From Bacteroidota bacterium (GTDB taxonomy: Bacteria; Bacteroidota; Bacteroidia; Chitinophagales; Chitinophagaceae): DNA of 64,000 nt. A program made the translations under genes and the position numbers. The first letter of the stretch is position 1, and each line of letters begins with the position of its first letter. The stretch covers positions 186,001 to 250,000 of the forward strand of contig JAIUNW010000002.1 in NCBI GenBank assembly GCA_020161535.1, given 5' to 3'. Shown here piece after piece: positions 52,592 to 62,998 of the stretch. Below the pieces are notes generated by a model, which was not told where the DNA came from, searched no databases, and worked only from the letters and a program-made list of their open reading frames with translations.

Positions 52592-52620
52592 GGTTTATAG
52601 CTATATATCCTCGTCTCCTT

Positions 52621-54072
52621 CTATTTAAAATTATACCCCACTCTGAACAGGATCGGCTGGCTTTGCGGTACATGTTGGTTCCACAAGGCATCGTAGAGAA
52701 CAGAAGCGGTGGTGCTGTATTTACCCAGCTTTTGTTTTTTCTGTATGCCGAGTAGGGCACTCTGTTGCCATTGGTTCACTGTTTTCAGGATCGACAGGTT
52801 GTCGAACTTTTGCCGGTAGTTCCATTCACCACCACCGGTGATCCACCAACTCTTCTGGATTTTGATGTCCACAAAACTGCGCATACCCATGCCCTGGTGG
52901 GTAATGGTCATGTGCCGGATGTCCTGGCCCCAACCCATCTTGTAACTCAAGCCCATCCCGATCACTGATTTCTGGTTGAGCTTATAACCCACACTTACCC
53001 CGATATCGCTGGTTACCGGGTAGAAGCGGCTCGATTGCACCGTTTGCAGGTTGGAACCCAGTTCGATGCGCTTGAGAAAAGATTTGCTCTTCTGGTCATT
53101 GGGTTTGAAGCCCGGCATCTCCAGGCTTTCGCCGCTTTCGAGCGCCCTCGACAATTTGTTTTGCAAAGAAGCCAGCTCAGCCTGGCCCTGGCCCATGCCC
53201 TGGTTGATGGCTTGCTGCGCCGTGGCGGTGCTGCCCATTCGGTCAACCAATTGTTCCATCACGGCGGTACGGGTTTGCAGGCCTTCGAGCATAGACACAT
53301 CCAGGTCTTCCATTTGTCCCGGTAGCCGGAACATCGTTCCTAAGAAAGAATACTTGTCAAAGAACTTCCGGAAAGCGGGTAATTCTCTTAACAGCGCCAG
53401 CGCTTTTTGTTCCAGTAGTTCGGGTTGGTTGAGTATTCGTTTGTATTCTTCCAATTGCTGCTGGTAGTAGATGACCTGTTTTTGGTACTTGCGCCAGGTT
53501 TTACCCAACGGCAGTTGGCCCAGTTTCTCTTTCAGCAGGGCTTTTCTTTGTTGCACCAGTTCTTTCAACCGGTCGGCCTGCTGGTAGGTCTGGCCCAGTT
53601 CAGCGTATTGCTGTTTGATTTTGTTGAGTGCCGGCGTGTTGATTTGTTGCAGGGCTGGTTGTTGTTGTAAAAAGTGCAAGGCCGTGGTCATCGAGTCCAG
53701 TTTACCGGCATAACCTCCCGGAAAGCTGGCTGCGGACTGCTGTGCTTTTGTTAGCCCACTGCGGATGTGCCCAAAGGCGCTGTCTTCGCCGAGTTGGAGT
53801 TCTTTGGCGAGTAGGGAGTCTTTGGCCGAGAGTTGTTTTTTGAGTTTCTGTTCCTGCCGCTGCAGTTTGCGCAGGTATTTGTCTGTCTGCTTGCTGAGTT
53901 GTTTGCTGATCTTCTCCTGTTGTTCGGAGAGCGAACGGCTTAATTGCTGTGGAAATTCTAACACCGAGCCAAATGATAACTTAGCTCTACTGTCATCTGC
54001 TTGTTGTGCCATGCAAAGGTTGCAGATAAATAGTATCTGACAAAGAATAACCGTATTCCTTTTAGTCAACAT
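52621..54072 (-). CDS. Exported coiled-coil protein with C-terminal outer-membrane barrel-like domain
   Basis: A 483-residue protein with signal peptide (VILCQILFICNLCMAQQ). Residues about 40-260 are Gln/Lys/Leu-rich and strongly predicted to form coiled coils (SLSEQQEKISKQLSKQTDKYL, KLQRQEQKLKKQL). From about residue 345 the sequence alternates like a beta-barrel (SDIGVSVGYKLNQKSVIGMGLSYKMGW, WWITGGGEWNYR) and ends in RVGYNFK with a terminal aromatic, as in outer-membrane proteins. It lies 30 bp upstream of the RHS gene on the same strand. I infer a display or export role for RHS proteins; the family name is unknown to me. Confidence 0.75.
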   Translation of the reverse strand: MLTKRNTVILCQILFICNLCMAQQADDSRAKLSFGSVLEFPQQLSRSLSEQQEKISKQLSKQTDKYLRKLQRQEQKLKKQLSAKDSLLAKELQLGEDSAFGHIRSGLTKAQQSAASFPGGYAGKLDSMTTALHFLQQQPALQQINTPALNKIKQQYAELGQTYQQADRLKELVQQRKALLKEKLGQLPLGKTWRKYQKQVIYYQQQLEEYKRILNQPELLEQKALALLRELPAFRKFFDKYSFLGTMFRLPGQMEDLDVSMLEGLQTRTAVMEQLVDRMGSTATAQQAINQGMGQGQAELASLQNKLSRALESGESLEMPGFKPNDQKSKSFLKRIELGSNLQTVQSSRFYPVTSDIGVSVGYKLNQKSVIGMGLSYKMGWGQDIRHMTITHQGMGMRSFVDIKIQKSWWITGGGEWNYRQKFDNLSILKTVNQWQQSALLGIQKKQKLGKYSTTASVLYDALWNQHVPQSQPILFRVGYNFK

Positions 54073-54087
54073 GTTACATGGGTTTAA

Positions 54088-57000
54088 TTACAAACTACAT
54101 CCTGTTGATTGGCCGGCATAGTTGTAACAGTTGCGTTTGACGATATTCCTATTTCGGTCTCTTATTAACACCAGCCTTCCAAATGCGTCGTATTCAAAAT
54201 AAGTAGTGGTATTCGTTTCGCTCGTTGAAGAAGTGATGCCGTTGAAACTGTCGATTGTATAGCTGACCATTTGTGCTTCAATAGGATAGAGTCGAAGTTC
54301 GTCGATGTTGCCTGTGCCTGAAATGCTAATTGAACTGCCTGTCGTAGTGATGACGTGACTATATAACGTCCACCCGGAAACAGTTGTCCCGATAGTTGTA
54401 GTAACACTGCCTCCTGCTATACTGTAGGGAGCTCCCTGGTTGCTCCAGTAGGTTAGTATGTATTTCCTGCCAATTGTGACCGACCGGGAAATGGGAAAAG
54501 CTGCGGTAAGATTGTAATACTTAAAGCCCGTTGCGGCTACGGAGGGAGCTATAGCGGTCGAAATCGTTCCCGCATAGTTCCATCCACCCGTATAACTGCC
54601 TTCGAATGAACTGAATGCAATATCGGCAAGGGTGGCATTTGAGACTTTTGCAACGGCAAAATTTCGATTTGGATCCCAAAGTATGCTGGTAAGTACATCG
54701 TTGTCTTTACCAAAAACAGCCGGGTTTCCATTTCCGTCGTAGGCGGTAAAACGATCACCTACTGTATAGTTGTTGGAGATATTACCCAATTTGTATTCAG
54801 TTGTTTGTGGTAGAATAAAACTGGACGAGCTCGCATAACCCCACTGGCTATTGCCCCAATAATTAAAATTGATTCTGTTAGATTGTAAGAAAGTTGATCC
54901 GCGGTAAACATCCGTCTGAACAACTTGGTTGATTAGCATCCTGGAAACCATCTCAGGATAAGGTGCTGCACCAAAGTCTGTTGCATATTTGTAGGACTCT
55001 ATAATTTGCTAGTTTTTTGAAGATGTCTTTTCCGACGACAGCAATTGAAGGTGGCTGCTAACATTATAAGTGAACTTCTCTGTTTGGGTTATCGAATTGC
55101 CTGACGTGATACCGTAGTCTTTTGTTGTTCGATTGGTTAATGAATATCGATACAATGGCACCGTGAAATACCTATTTGCCTGGAAAATGGAGCAACTTGC
55201 ATCAGCAAGCTGATTTCCGATTTGCATTAAGGCACCTTGAAAAGTCTTTCTGAATGCGAGCGAGGGGATTTCTTTCGAAAGTTCTTTGACATAAGTGTTA
55301 TTAACTTCTTTAAGAAGTGTTCCCGCTGCATTATATGTTTCTTCTTTAAGGAGATTTCCATTTGTGGTATTAAAAATATTAGGGAAGCCGGAGAATATTT
55401 CAGTTCCCGGTGTCATAATGTCTTCGTGGTTGTCGTAATAATAAATGGATTTTCCATTAGCGCCTGAAGTTTCGTCGGTTACAATAACCTGGTCATATCC
55501 AACTATATTGGCAAGAGCGCCGGAACTTAATGGTGTACTACTGAATGATCGGCCAATTAATGTACTTACAGTTCCAGTACAAGATACTGTTGATCCTACA
55601 GTGGTGTTTTCGACAGTATGGTTGGAAGGAAACATCATAAGGCGACCGGAAGAGACTTTCTGGCTATTGGACATCATTGTATATTCATAGATTTTAGAGA
55701 ATTCAATTTAATTTGACAGGTTGTAACTATTTACTCTCTTAATGCGCAATCCCCCGCCAGTTTTAGAATAGACGCCGTTGACCAGTGGAATGGTTTTAGT
55801 CTTTAGCGACTTGGTTTCCAAAGTCGAATTCATTTGCCAATATTGTTTCTGTTTTAAAATAAGTTTGTAACTCCCTGCAGGCAAAGTCAGTGGTGCCTGT
55901 TTGTTCAAAAAAGCGCCATGTCCGGAGTTTGCCGCTCCATTGCAAGGGCTCGTGCAGGTTTGCAGAAACAGTGCATATTGCTCCAAGTTTAAGTTATATA
56001 GAAGAGCATTTGTTGAATTATTTCGAATTTCAAGATAGGGTTCTGCAGTATTATAATTGGTGCCGGAAATGTAGCTGCCATACCCATCATATCCTGAAAA
56101 AGGGTTTCGTGCGCAACAAGGGTAGCTGTAGTTTTGAATCGTTGGGTAATAAGCGAGGGTAGATTTGACGTTAATGTCTGTGGATTGTGTAAGCGTGAAG
56201 TTCTGAACAAGGTCTGTTGTTGTTCCACCAGTCGAATTCAGGTAAGCAAGCTGGTTGGTGGCGACCATATCAGCCTCAAAGTTGGTAATGCCAAATGAAC
56301 TTGAAGAAAAAATAGAATAGTCATTTGGCTCAAATTGGAATGTCGTATATCCCCCGGTAGGATAAGTTAATTTAGTAAGTACCCCACTGGTCATGAAAGT
56401 TCCATTGGGCTGGCGGTTTGCATCACCAATATATTTTGCGCTTGCATAGCCAGATGGCGCATAGGTCCCTACAGAGACCCTAGAGGGGTTAGCGGTTTGG
56501 CCGTTGTAGTAGCCCCAAAAATCGAGTGCACGGCTGTATTTTGACGGTAAGGGATTGGTTTCATCATATTCGAATTGGTATGGTGGAAGGCAATTGCCGG
56601 TAATTGATGAACAGTCGGAAACTTTTGTGAGTTTAAGTCTTTTATATAAGTGTTTATTAGAGGCATTGTTCGACGCATTAAAATAGGAGTATTCAAGCTT
56701 TATTTTTTTTCTAATGATGCCATTTTCATCTTTGATAATCAGTGAGTCAAGTTTTTGCGGCCCGAGTGCACTGTTGTTACCCCAACCAATTGTGCAATTA
56801 AGAATTCCAGTGGCTGGTGTATTGTTCACATCGTGCGCAGAAAGAATATCGTCCCGAACTGATTTTGAAAATGAAATGGATCCATTTCTAAATTGTATTT
56901 CTTTCAAATAGATGTGACTGGTAAAGGTTTGAGACCGTTCCCTGATCCTATTTGATCCCAAAAGATTGCCCCAACAACTTGTGCCAGTGGATCCGGGTTG

Positions 57001-58155
57001 TACACTAATTTGAATCGGATCGGAATATTCATCTGTAAAATTAACTGAACGGGAACCGTATTTACTCCAGGAGCCGGTTCCACAACCTGAAACAGGATCT
57101 ATGTCATAAACATAGGTAACCTGCTCATTGGTCGGCGAAATTATCTTTTCAAGGTACCATGCCATGATGTTGAAGTCGGCAGTGCTATAGTAATAAAATG
57201 TTGAGTAAGCTGAAGATTCTTCATCAACTGGCTGGGAAAGCATAACCTGTCCGCCAGAAACGATTGGAGGCGGTGTCCGTTTAATTTCCTGAATTTCTTT
57301 AACCCCAAATTGGTAGGTGAAGCCATCGACAGTTCGAATTACCCACTTGTTAATGGATCGGTCATATTTAATATCGATCTTTTGGGAAGTCATGGGCGTG
57401 CCAATCAAATTTGCTCCCGGTGTTTGCCCTTTTTCTAAGATAAATGAGCCAGATTTTCCGGGCATATTAAAATAGAAAACGTCAGGTTCCGGATCAACCT
57501 GGTTCAAGCAAACCTTTCCAAGGTAGTCTTGAGTCATGGTGGTTGGTATGGCCGGATCATACGGGTAGCCCTGATATTGTGCGTTATTTACCCAGTAAGT
57601 ACCATGAAAGCCATCGTTCAAAGTAGCCAAATCATTGCCGCCTTTTATCTGACGAGTAATCACACCACCGACATTAAGACTCCACCCAAGTCCTGTCCAC
57701 CCAGCTTCTTCTTCCACTTTTATACCTCCTGAATGATACGAAAGTGTAATTGGAATAGAAATGTCTTTTGACTTTAATGTATACAGCGGCACTTCGATAT
57801 TTGGAACACCGGTATAAAGACTAACCGGAATTTCTCCGTATTTGGCAAAACCAGCCGCATCAGGCGGTGGTGGCAAAACTTTAGATGCATTGAACGCTGT
57901 GCTATTCTGAGCAAGCAGGAAATATGGGAACAGGACGGCAAAAACCAATAGGAGAATGTTTGAATATCCTAATAAGGTCTTCAGGAAATGTCTAACAACG
58001 TAATTAAATCGATTGGGAAGTAGGTTAAAAATAGAACGCCGTTGGCCCTCTAATCGCCTTTCAGCAATAACACAACAGGTATGCAGGCTGGAAAAACACA
58101 ATTGCGAATAGGGTACCGAAACCAATGAAGGTTGGTCAATGACAAACTTACTCAT
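54088..58155 (-). pseudogene. YD-repeat/RHS-like gene interrupted by two in-frame stop codons
   Basis: Three consecutive reading stretches (58155-55708, 55677-55009, 54951-54088) lie in the same frame and together make one protein of about 1355 residues. The breaks are a TAA at 55710-55708 and a TAG at 55011-55009; the codons across both breaks still match the family (SKIYEYT before MMSNSQK, and IIESYKYATDF before MVSRML). Features: signal peptide (ILLLVFAVLFPYFLLAQNS), PPPPDAAGFAKYGEIPVSLYTGVPNIEVPLY, LSYHSGGIKVEEEAGWTGLGWSL, and the C-terminal YFEYDAFGRLVLIRDRNRNIVKRNCYNYAGQ typical of Bacteroidota YD-repeat proteins. It heads the RHS operon. I read it as recently inactivated; sequencing error or readthrough cannot be excluded. 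The start may be ATG 58155. Confidence 0.75.
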
Positions 58156-58260
58156 AACAGATGATCTTAGTTCTGGAAACAGCAATTTATAGTTTCGATT
58201 GAAAAGGCCATACCGTAGAAATACGGAATTTGGATATAAACAATTGCCTGCTAGCCCTTC

Positions 58261-59181
58261 CTATGGATTGTTCGTCAGGTAGGGCGTAATCAACTTCAAC
58301 GAAACCGTATCAGTTGCTTTAAACCCATAACCCAGGCTGATCAGCATTTCGAGCGGAATATCGGTGACAATAATGCCGTGATCGCGTTTGTATTGGTCCA
58401 TCGCTTTGTAGGCTTCCTGCACATTGGCAAAAACGTCGTTGAATTCCAGTTGAACCTGTTGTTGGCCGGGTGCATTTTTCTTAAAAGTAACCGGATCATC
58501 GGCGTTGATGGGCGGATATCCATCCATGCCAATGCCAACCGTTACCTGGATCATGCCGTGTTGCAACGGATGCGTGTTCATATACCGATTGCCGTTGTAC
58601 CGCATGAAGCGGTGATTGGCGAATTCAATGACCGAGTCGAATAACAAAACCGGCTGTACATACTGCAAGGCCAACGGCACCTGACGGGTCATGAACAGAT
58701 AGCTGCTGTCTGTTGCTTGCCCGATATTGATCTTGAACCCATATACTTTTTTCGAGTCGTTGCTGAATTCGTGTAAGTTTCGCAGCGATGCATGGGCCAG
58801 CCGATCCACCGGGTCGCTATCGATGTATTTCTTCCACAAGCTGGTTACCTTAACCAGGCTGACCACGCAATTGCGTTGCGGTTCCCGGCGCCGCTCCAGT
58901 AAATAGTCGTACACACGGTCGTCGCCATCCACATGGTAGGCCAGTGCAATTTTGTCGGGGTAGGCTTTCACCACATAAATGCTGTCATTGCCGCTGCTGA
59001 TGCCCGGCACTACCCATTTTGCCAACAATGTTTTATCGGTGAACAATTCGGTGGTGCGGCTTAAACCCAGTGGTACAACCACTTCTTCGCGAAACGTAAA
59101 TGGAATGGTAAGTGATAATAACAACATCAGGCCAATGGCCGCCAGTACCAGGATGAAGAAAAATTTTCGGCCTCTTAGCAT
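58261..59181 (-). CDS. Membrane-anchored SRPBCC/GyrI-like protein (right paralog)
   Basis: A 306-residue protein with N-terminal anchor (FFFILVLAAIGLMLLLSLTI), an SRPBCC-like first domain (LSRTTELFTDKTLLAKWVVPG) and a GyrI-like second domain (QVTVGIGMDGYPPINADDP...VQEAYKAMDQYKRDHGIIV). Alignment by eye to 29033-29980 shows the same order and shared landmarks (VYGFKI...ATDSSYLF against LYGLEI...VTDSAYLF), so they are paralogs. It borders the RHS island on the right, is convergent with nothing, and is divergent from the GH65 gene. Function unknown. Confidence 0.7.
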   Translation of the reverse strand: MLRGRKFFFILVLAAIGLMLLLSLTIPFTFREEVVVPLGLSRTTELFTDKTLLAKWVVPGISSGNDSIYVVKAYPDKIALAYHVDGDDRVYDYLLERRREPQRNCVVSLVKVTSLWKKYIDSDPVDRLAHASLRNLHEFSNDSKKVYGFKINIGQATDSSYLFMTRQVPLALQYVQPVLLFDSVIEFANHRFMRYNGNRYMNTHPLQHGMIQVTVGIGMDGYPPINADDPVTFKKNAPGQQQVQLEFNDVFANVQEAYKAMDQYKRDHGIIVTDIPLEMLISLGYGFKATDTVSLKLITPYLTNNP

Positions 59182-59245
59182 AGATTAGGGCATGCGTAAT
59201 AAACTTGGTAAATTTAAAAAACCATTGTGGTATAAATTGATTGCT

Positions 59246-61282
59246 ATGCAGAAACATATTCTTTTAGTTTTCACACTTTCGTTGGCAGGCCTCCTCGTTT
59301 TCGCGCAGCCGGATCCCTGGAAAATAACCGCAACCGACATACAACCATCAAATTATTACGGCATTACAGTGGCCAATGGTATGATCGGCGTGGTATCATC
59401 GCCCGAACCATTCAAGGTGAAAGACGTGGTGCTGGCGGGCGTGTATGATCAATACGGTCGTGGTCGCGTCAGTAATTTCATCCGGTCGTTTAACCTGCTG
59501 AACATGAACCTGGAAATTGACGGCAGTCGAGTGCAGGCTAGTAATATTCAAGGTTTGCGGCAGGAACTGAACATGCGCGAAGCTTCTTTTACCAGCAGTT
59601 TTGAGGTTCCCGGCAAGGCCACCGTAACCTATACTTATTACGCGTTGCGCCAGCTTCCTTTTACGGTACTCATGGACGTTAGTATCGAAGCCAAAAAAGA
59701 CATTCGAATCACCGCATCAAGTGTGATGGAAGCGCCCGACCTGCTGAAAGATGTGCAGAATTATTACAATGAAATTGATCGTCCGCATGTAGTGCTTAGC
59801 CTGCTCACCAGCACGGCTAAAAGTCCCACGGGTAAACTGCAATTATGCGCATCTAATTCTTTCCTCTTCAATGAACCACATGGTAAAGAGCCGCGTGTTA
59901 TTCATGAGATGTGGGATAACAATATGCACCTGATGAAATTCAGCCAGCAACTGAAAGGCGGCGAAACCTATCATTTTTCCATTGCCGGCACTTCGATTAC
60001 GTCGGCACACCACGATGATCCGCTGAATGAAGCCGAGCGCCTCACCATTTATGCCCGGCTGGAAGGCAGGGATCGATTGCTGCAGTTCCATCACCAGGCC
60101 TGGAACCGGCTGTGGGAAAGCGATGTGCAGATAACAGGCGATCCGCAAGCGCAACAAGATGTGCATAGCATGTTGTACCATCTCTATTCTTTCACGCGCG
60201 AAGGAACGGCCTTGTCGCCCTCACCGATGGGCCTCAGCGGACTCGGTTACAATGGCCATGTATTTTGGGATACCGAACTGTGGATGTACCCGGCGGTATT
60301 GGTATTGCATCCTGAACTGGCGAAAAGCATGGTTGAATACCGCTTTCAACGATTGGAAGCTGCTAGACGAAATGCTTTCTCCAAAGGCTTTAAGGGCGCG
60401 ATGTTTCCCTGGGAAAGTGCCGAAAAAGGCGTGGAAGAAACCCCGGTATGGGCGCTCAGTGGCCCCTTTGAACACCATATAACGGCGTGTGTGGCCATCG
60501 CTGCCTGGAATTATTACCGGGTTACACAAGACAAAGACTGGTTGCGCGAAAAAGGTTGGCCCCTACTCAGTGCCACGGCCGAATTCTGGGCCAGTCGGGT
60601 GGAACGAAATGGGCCCGGCCACTACGATATTAAAAATGTGGTTGCTGCCGATGAGTGGGCGGAAAATGTTGACAACAACGCCTTCACAAATGCAGCCGCG
60701 CGCGCGAACCTGCAATACGCCACCGCGGCTGCTAAATTATTGGGGCTGACACCCGATCCCGACTGGCTGCAGGTGGCCAATAATATTCCTATTCTGAAAA
60801 TGGCCGATGGGGTTACCCAGGAACATGCCACTTACAAAGGCGAGGGCATCAAACAGGCCGATGTCAACCTGCTGTCGTATCCGTTGAAAGAAGTGACGGA
60901 ACCGGCGGCGGTATTGCGCGACCTGGAATATTATGAACAACGAGTGCCCGATGCAGGTACACCTGCCATGACACAGGCTGTTTTTACTACCTTGTATGCG
61001 CGGCTCGGTAATAAAGAGAAAGCAGCGAAGTGGTTTAAAGAGTCGTATGTGCCCAACCTGAATCCGCCCTTTCGGGTGATAGCCGAAACCAAGGGTGGTA
61101 CCAACCCGTATTTTTCAACCGGTGCCGGTGGCATTGTGCAAAGTGTGCTGATGGGTTTTGGCGGATTAGAGATTACTGACAAAGGCATTGTGCAAATTAA
61201 ATCGGTGCTGCCGCCGAGCTGGAAAAAATTAACCATAACCGGTGTGGGCGTACAGAAAAAAACCTTTACCGTACAGCAATAA
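59246..61282 (+). CDS. Secreted glycoside hydrolase family 65 protein
   Basis: A 678-residue exported enzyme from ATG 59246 with signal peptide (LLVFTLSLAGLLVFAQ). The N-terminal beta-sandwich (about 25-270) is followed by an (alpha/alpha)6 barrel with GYNGHVFWDTELWMYPAVL, GAMFPWESAEKG, and the catalytic-acid region VVAADEWAENVDNNAFTN where Glu470 sits. A possible second acid lies in VIAETKGGTNPYFSTGAGG, suggesting hydrolysis rather than phosphorolysis. GH65 enzymes act on alpha-glucosides such as trehalose, kojibiose or glucosyl-galactose. The secreted trehalase gene starts 12 bp downstream, so the pair is probably co-transcribed. Upstream in-frame ORF codons (from 59192) are not needed. Confidence 0.88.
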   Translation: MQKHILLVFTLSLAGLLVFAQPDPWKITATDIQPSNYYGITVANGMIGVVSSPEPFKVKDVVLAGVYDQYGRGRVSNFIRSFNLLNMNLEIDGSRVQASNIQGLRQELNMREASFTSSFEVPGKATVTYTYYALRQLPFTVLMDVSIEAKKDIRITASSVMEAPDLLKDVQNYYNEIDRPHVVLSLLTSTAKSPTGKLQLCASNSFLFNEPHGKEPRVIHEMWDNNMHLMKFSQQLKGGETYHFSIAGTSITSAHHDDPLNEAERLTIYARLEGRDRLLQFHHQAWNRLWESDVQITGDPQAQQDVHSMLYHLYSFTREGTALSPSPMGLSGLGYNGHVFWDTELWMYPAVLVLHPELAKSMVEYRFQRLEAARRNAFSKGFKGAMFPWESAEKGVEETPVWALSGPFEHHITACVAIAAWNYYRVTQDKDWLREKGWPLLSATAEFWASRVERNGPGHYDIKNVVAADEWAENVDNNAFTNAAARANLQYATAAAKLLGLTPDPDWLQVANNIPILKMADGVTQEHATYKGEGIKQADVNLLSYPLKEVTEPAAVLRDLEYYEQRVPDAGTPAMTQAVFTTLYARLGNKEKAAKWFKESYVPNLNPPFRVIAETKGGTNPYFSTGAGGIVQSVLMGFGGLEITDKGIVQIKSVLPPSWKKLTITGVGVQKKTFTVQQ

Positions 61283-61293
61283 CCATTAAGTAT

Positions 61294-62871
61294 ATGCGAA
61301 CGCTTTTATTTGCTTTTCTGTGTTGCGTGTTTTCCGCGCAGGCGCAGACCAACTGGCCGGCAACGCCCGATGAGATTTATGGCACACTGTTCAGCGATGT
61401 GCAGAACGCGCAAATATTTCCGGATGGAAAAACATTTGTGGACTGTATTCCAAAACGCGCGCCGGCTGATATAGTGAAAGATTATCTCGCCATTAAGAAA
61501 AACCCCGCTATCCGGTTTTCGCTGAAAACATTTGTAGAAGAAAATTTTCATGTGCCGGGTAGTCCCACGGCAACCTATACCACACCCAAAGACGAAGACA
61601 TCCGCACCCATATCAACAAGCTTTGGGTATTGCTGCGGCGCGAGCCAGATACCGCCGTTGCGGGTTCTTCATTATTGCCTTTACCGAATGCGTATATCGT
61701 TCCCGGTGGTCGATTTCGGGAGATATATTATTGGGATTCTTATTTCACCATGCTGGGTTTAAAAGTGTCGGGCGAAACAGCGATGATAGAAAACATGGTG
61801 AAGAATTTCGCGTACCTGATCAATACCTACGGCCATATTCCCAATGGTAACCGATCGTATTATTTGAGCCGATCGCAACCGCCGTTTTTCGCCATGATGG
61901 TTGAATTGTTGGCAGGCATTAAGGGCGATGCGGTGTATGCGGAATACTTACCGGCGATGGAAAAAGAATATGCGTATTTCATGGATGGACAAGACCAGTT
62001 GAAGCCGGGTAAGGCCATTAAATATGTAGTCAAGCTCAAAGACGGAACCGTGCTCAACAGGAACTGGGATGAGTCGATGGTGCCGCGGCAGGAAAGTTAT
62101 CGCGAAGATGTGGAAACAGCGCGTAAGTCGGGTCGCAACCGGGTGGAGATGTACAAACACCTGCGGGCCGGTGCCACCAGTGGCATAGATTTCAGCAGTC
62201 GCTGGTTTGCAGACAGAAAAAACATCACCACCATCGAAACAACCGATATTATTCCGGTCGACCTGAACAGTTTGCTGTTCAACCTGGAAATGGTAATCGC
62301 GCGAAGCCGAAAAATGAATGGCGACGATTCGGGCGCTACCCGTTTTTTGCAACTGGCTGAAAAACGCCGCAAGGCCATCAATAAATATTGCTGGAGCAGC
62401 AGTTTGAAATATTATACTGACTATAATTTCAAGAAGAGAAAACAAACCAATGCAGTTACCCTGGCTGGTTTGTATCCATTTTGTTTTTTCCCGGAGCGGC
62501 AAGGTTTTTTGAGTTTGCAATGCAGCCAGGCGGCCGTATTGGTGCGGGAGAAATTATTGCAACCCGGCGGATTGCTGGCCAGCGACCAAAATACCGGCGA
62601 ACAATGGGATGCACCCAATGGGTGGGCACCGCTGGAATGGATGGCATTGACCGGTTTGAACCGGGGCGGGCAGCGGGGATTGGCGCGAGAGGTGGCCGAA
62701 CGGTGGACAAGACTCAACGAAAAAGTGTTTAAGGAAACCGGTAAAATGATGGAGAAGTACAATGTGGCTGATCTGAATACACCCGCTGGGGGCGGCGAAT
62801 ATGCTTCGCAGGATGGGTTCGGCTGGTCGAATGGGGTATATCTCGCCATGATGGAATGGCTGTCGAAATGA
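61294..62871 (+). CDS. treA: Periplasmic trehalase (GH37)
   Basis: Hydrolyses alpha,alpha-trehalose to two glucose molecules outside the cytoplasm. The 525-residue protein has a signal peptide (LLFAFLCCVFSAQAQ) and both trehalase signatures: PGGRFREIYYWDSY at residues 137-150 and QWDAPNGWAP near 437-446. The catalytic-acid segment appears as TSGIDFSSRWF, with Ile in the place where many trehalases have Trp. Length is typical of TreA/TreF. It follows the GH65 gene closely and completes a small alpha-glucoside operon; no cytoplasmic glucose transporter is present in the window. Confidence 0.95.
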   Translation: MRTLLFAFLCCVFSAQAQTNWPATPDEIYGTLFSDVQNAQIFPDGKTFVDCIPKRAPADIVKDYLAIKKNPAIRFSLKTFVEENFHVPGSPTATYTTPKDEDIRTHINKLWVLLRREPDTAVAGSSLLPLPNAYIVPGGRFREIYYWDSYFTMLGLKVSGETAMIENMVKNFAYLINTYGHIPNGNRSYYLSRSQPPFFAMMVELLAGIKGDAVYAEYLPAMEKEYAYFMDGQDQLKPGKAIKYVVKLKDGTVLNRNWDESMVPRQESYREDVETARKSGRNRVEMYKHLRAGATSGIDFSSRWFADRKNITTIETTDIIPVDLNSLLFNLEMVIARSRKMNGDDSGATRFLQLAEKRRKAINKYCWSSSLKYYTDYNFKKRKQTNAVTLAGLYPFCFFPERQGFLSLQCSQAAVLVREKLLQPGGLLASDQNTGEQWDAPNGWAPLEWMALTGLNRGGQRGLAREVAERWTRLNEKVFKETGKMMEKYNVADLNTPAGGGEYASQDGFGWSNGVYLAMMEWLSK

Positions 62872-62998
62872 ACAGTTTTCAAAACTTATGCACCTGCCAT
62901 CGAATACAGCAAAATTTTAATACTTTGCGCCTCTCCAAGGTCCTTTGATACCACACTAATTCGAAAAGACTTCATTCAATCAACAAAACAAGATCGTT

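Noticed and set aside
55009..55710. Programmed stop-codon readthrough or a recoded genetic code for the broken YD-repeat gene
   Set aside because: Different stop codons (TAA and TAG), no recognisable SECIS, pyrrolysine or leaky-context signal, and all other genes use both codons as normal stops. Recent pseudogenisation or sequencing error is simpler.
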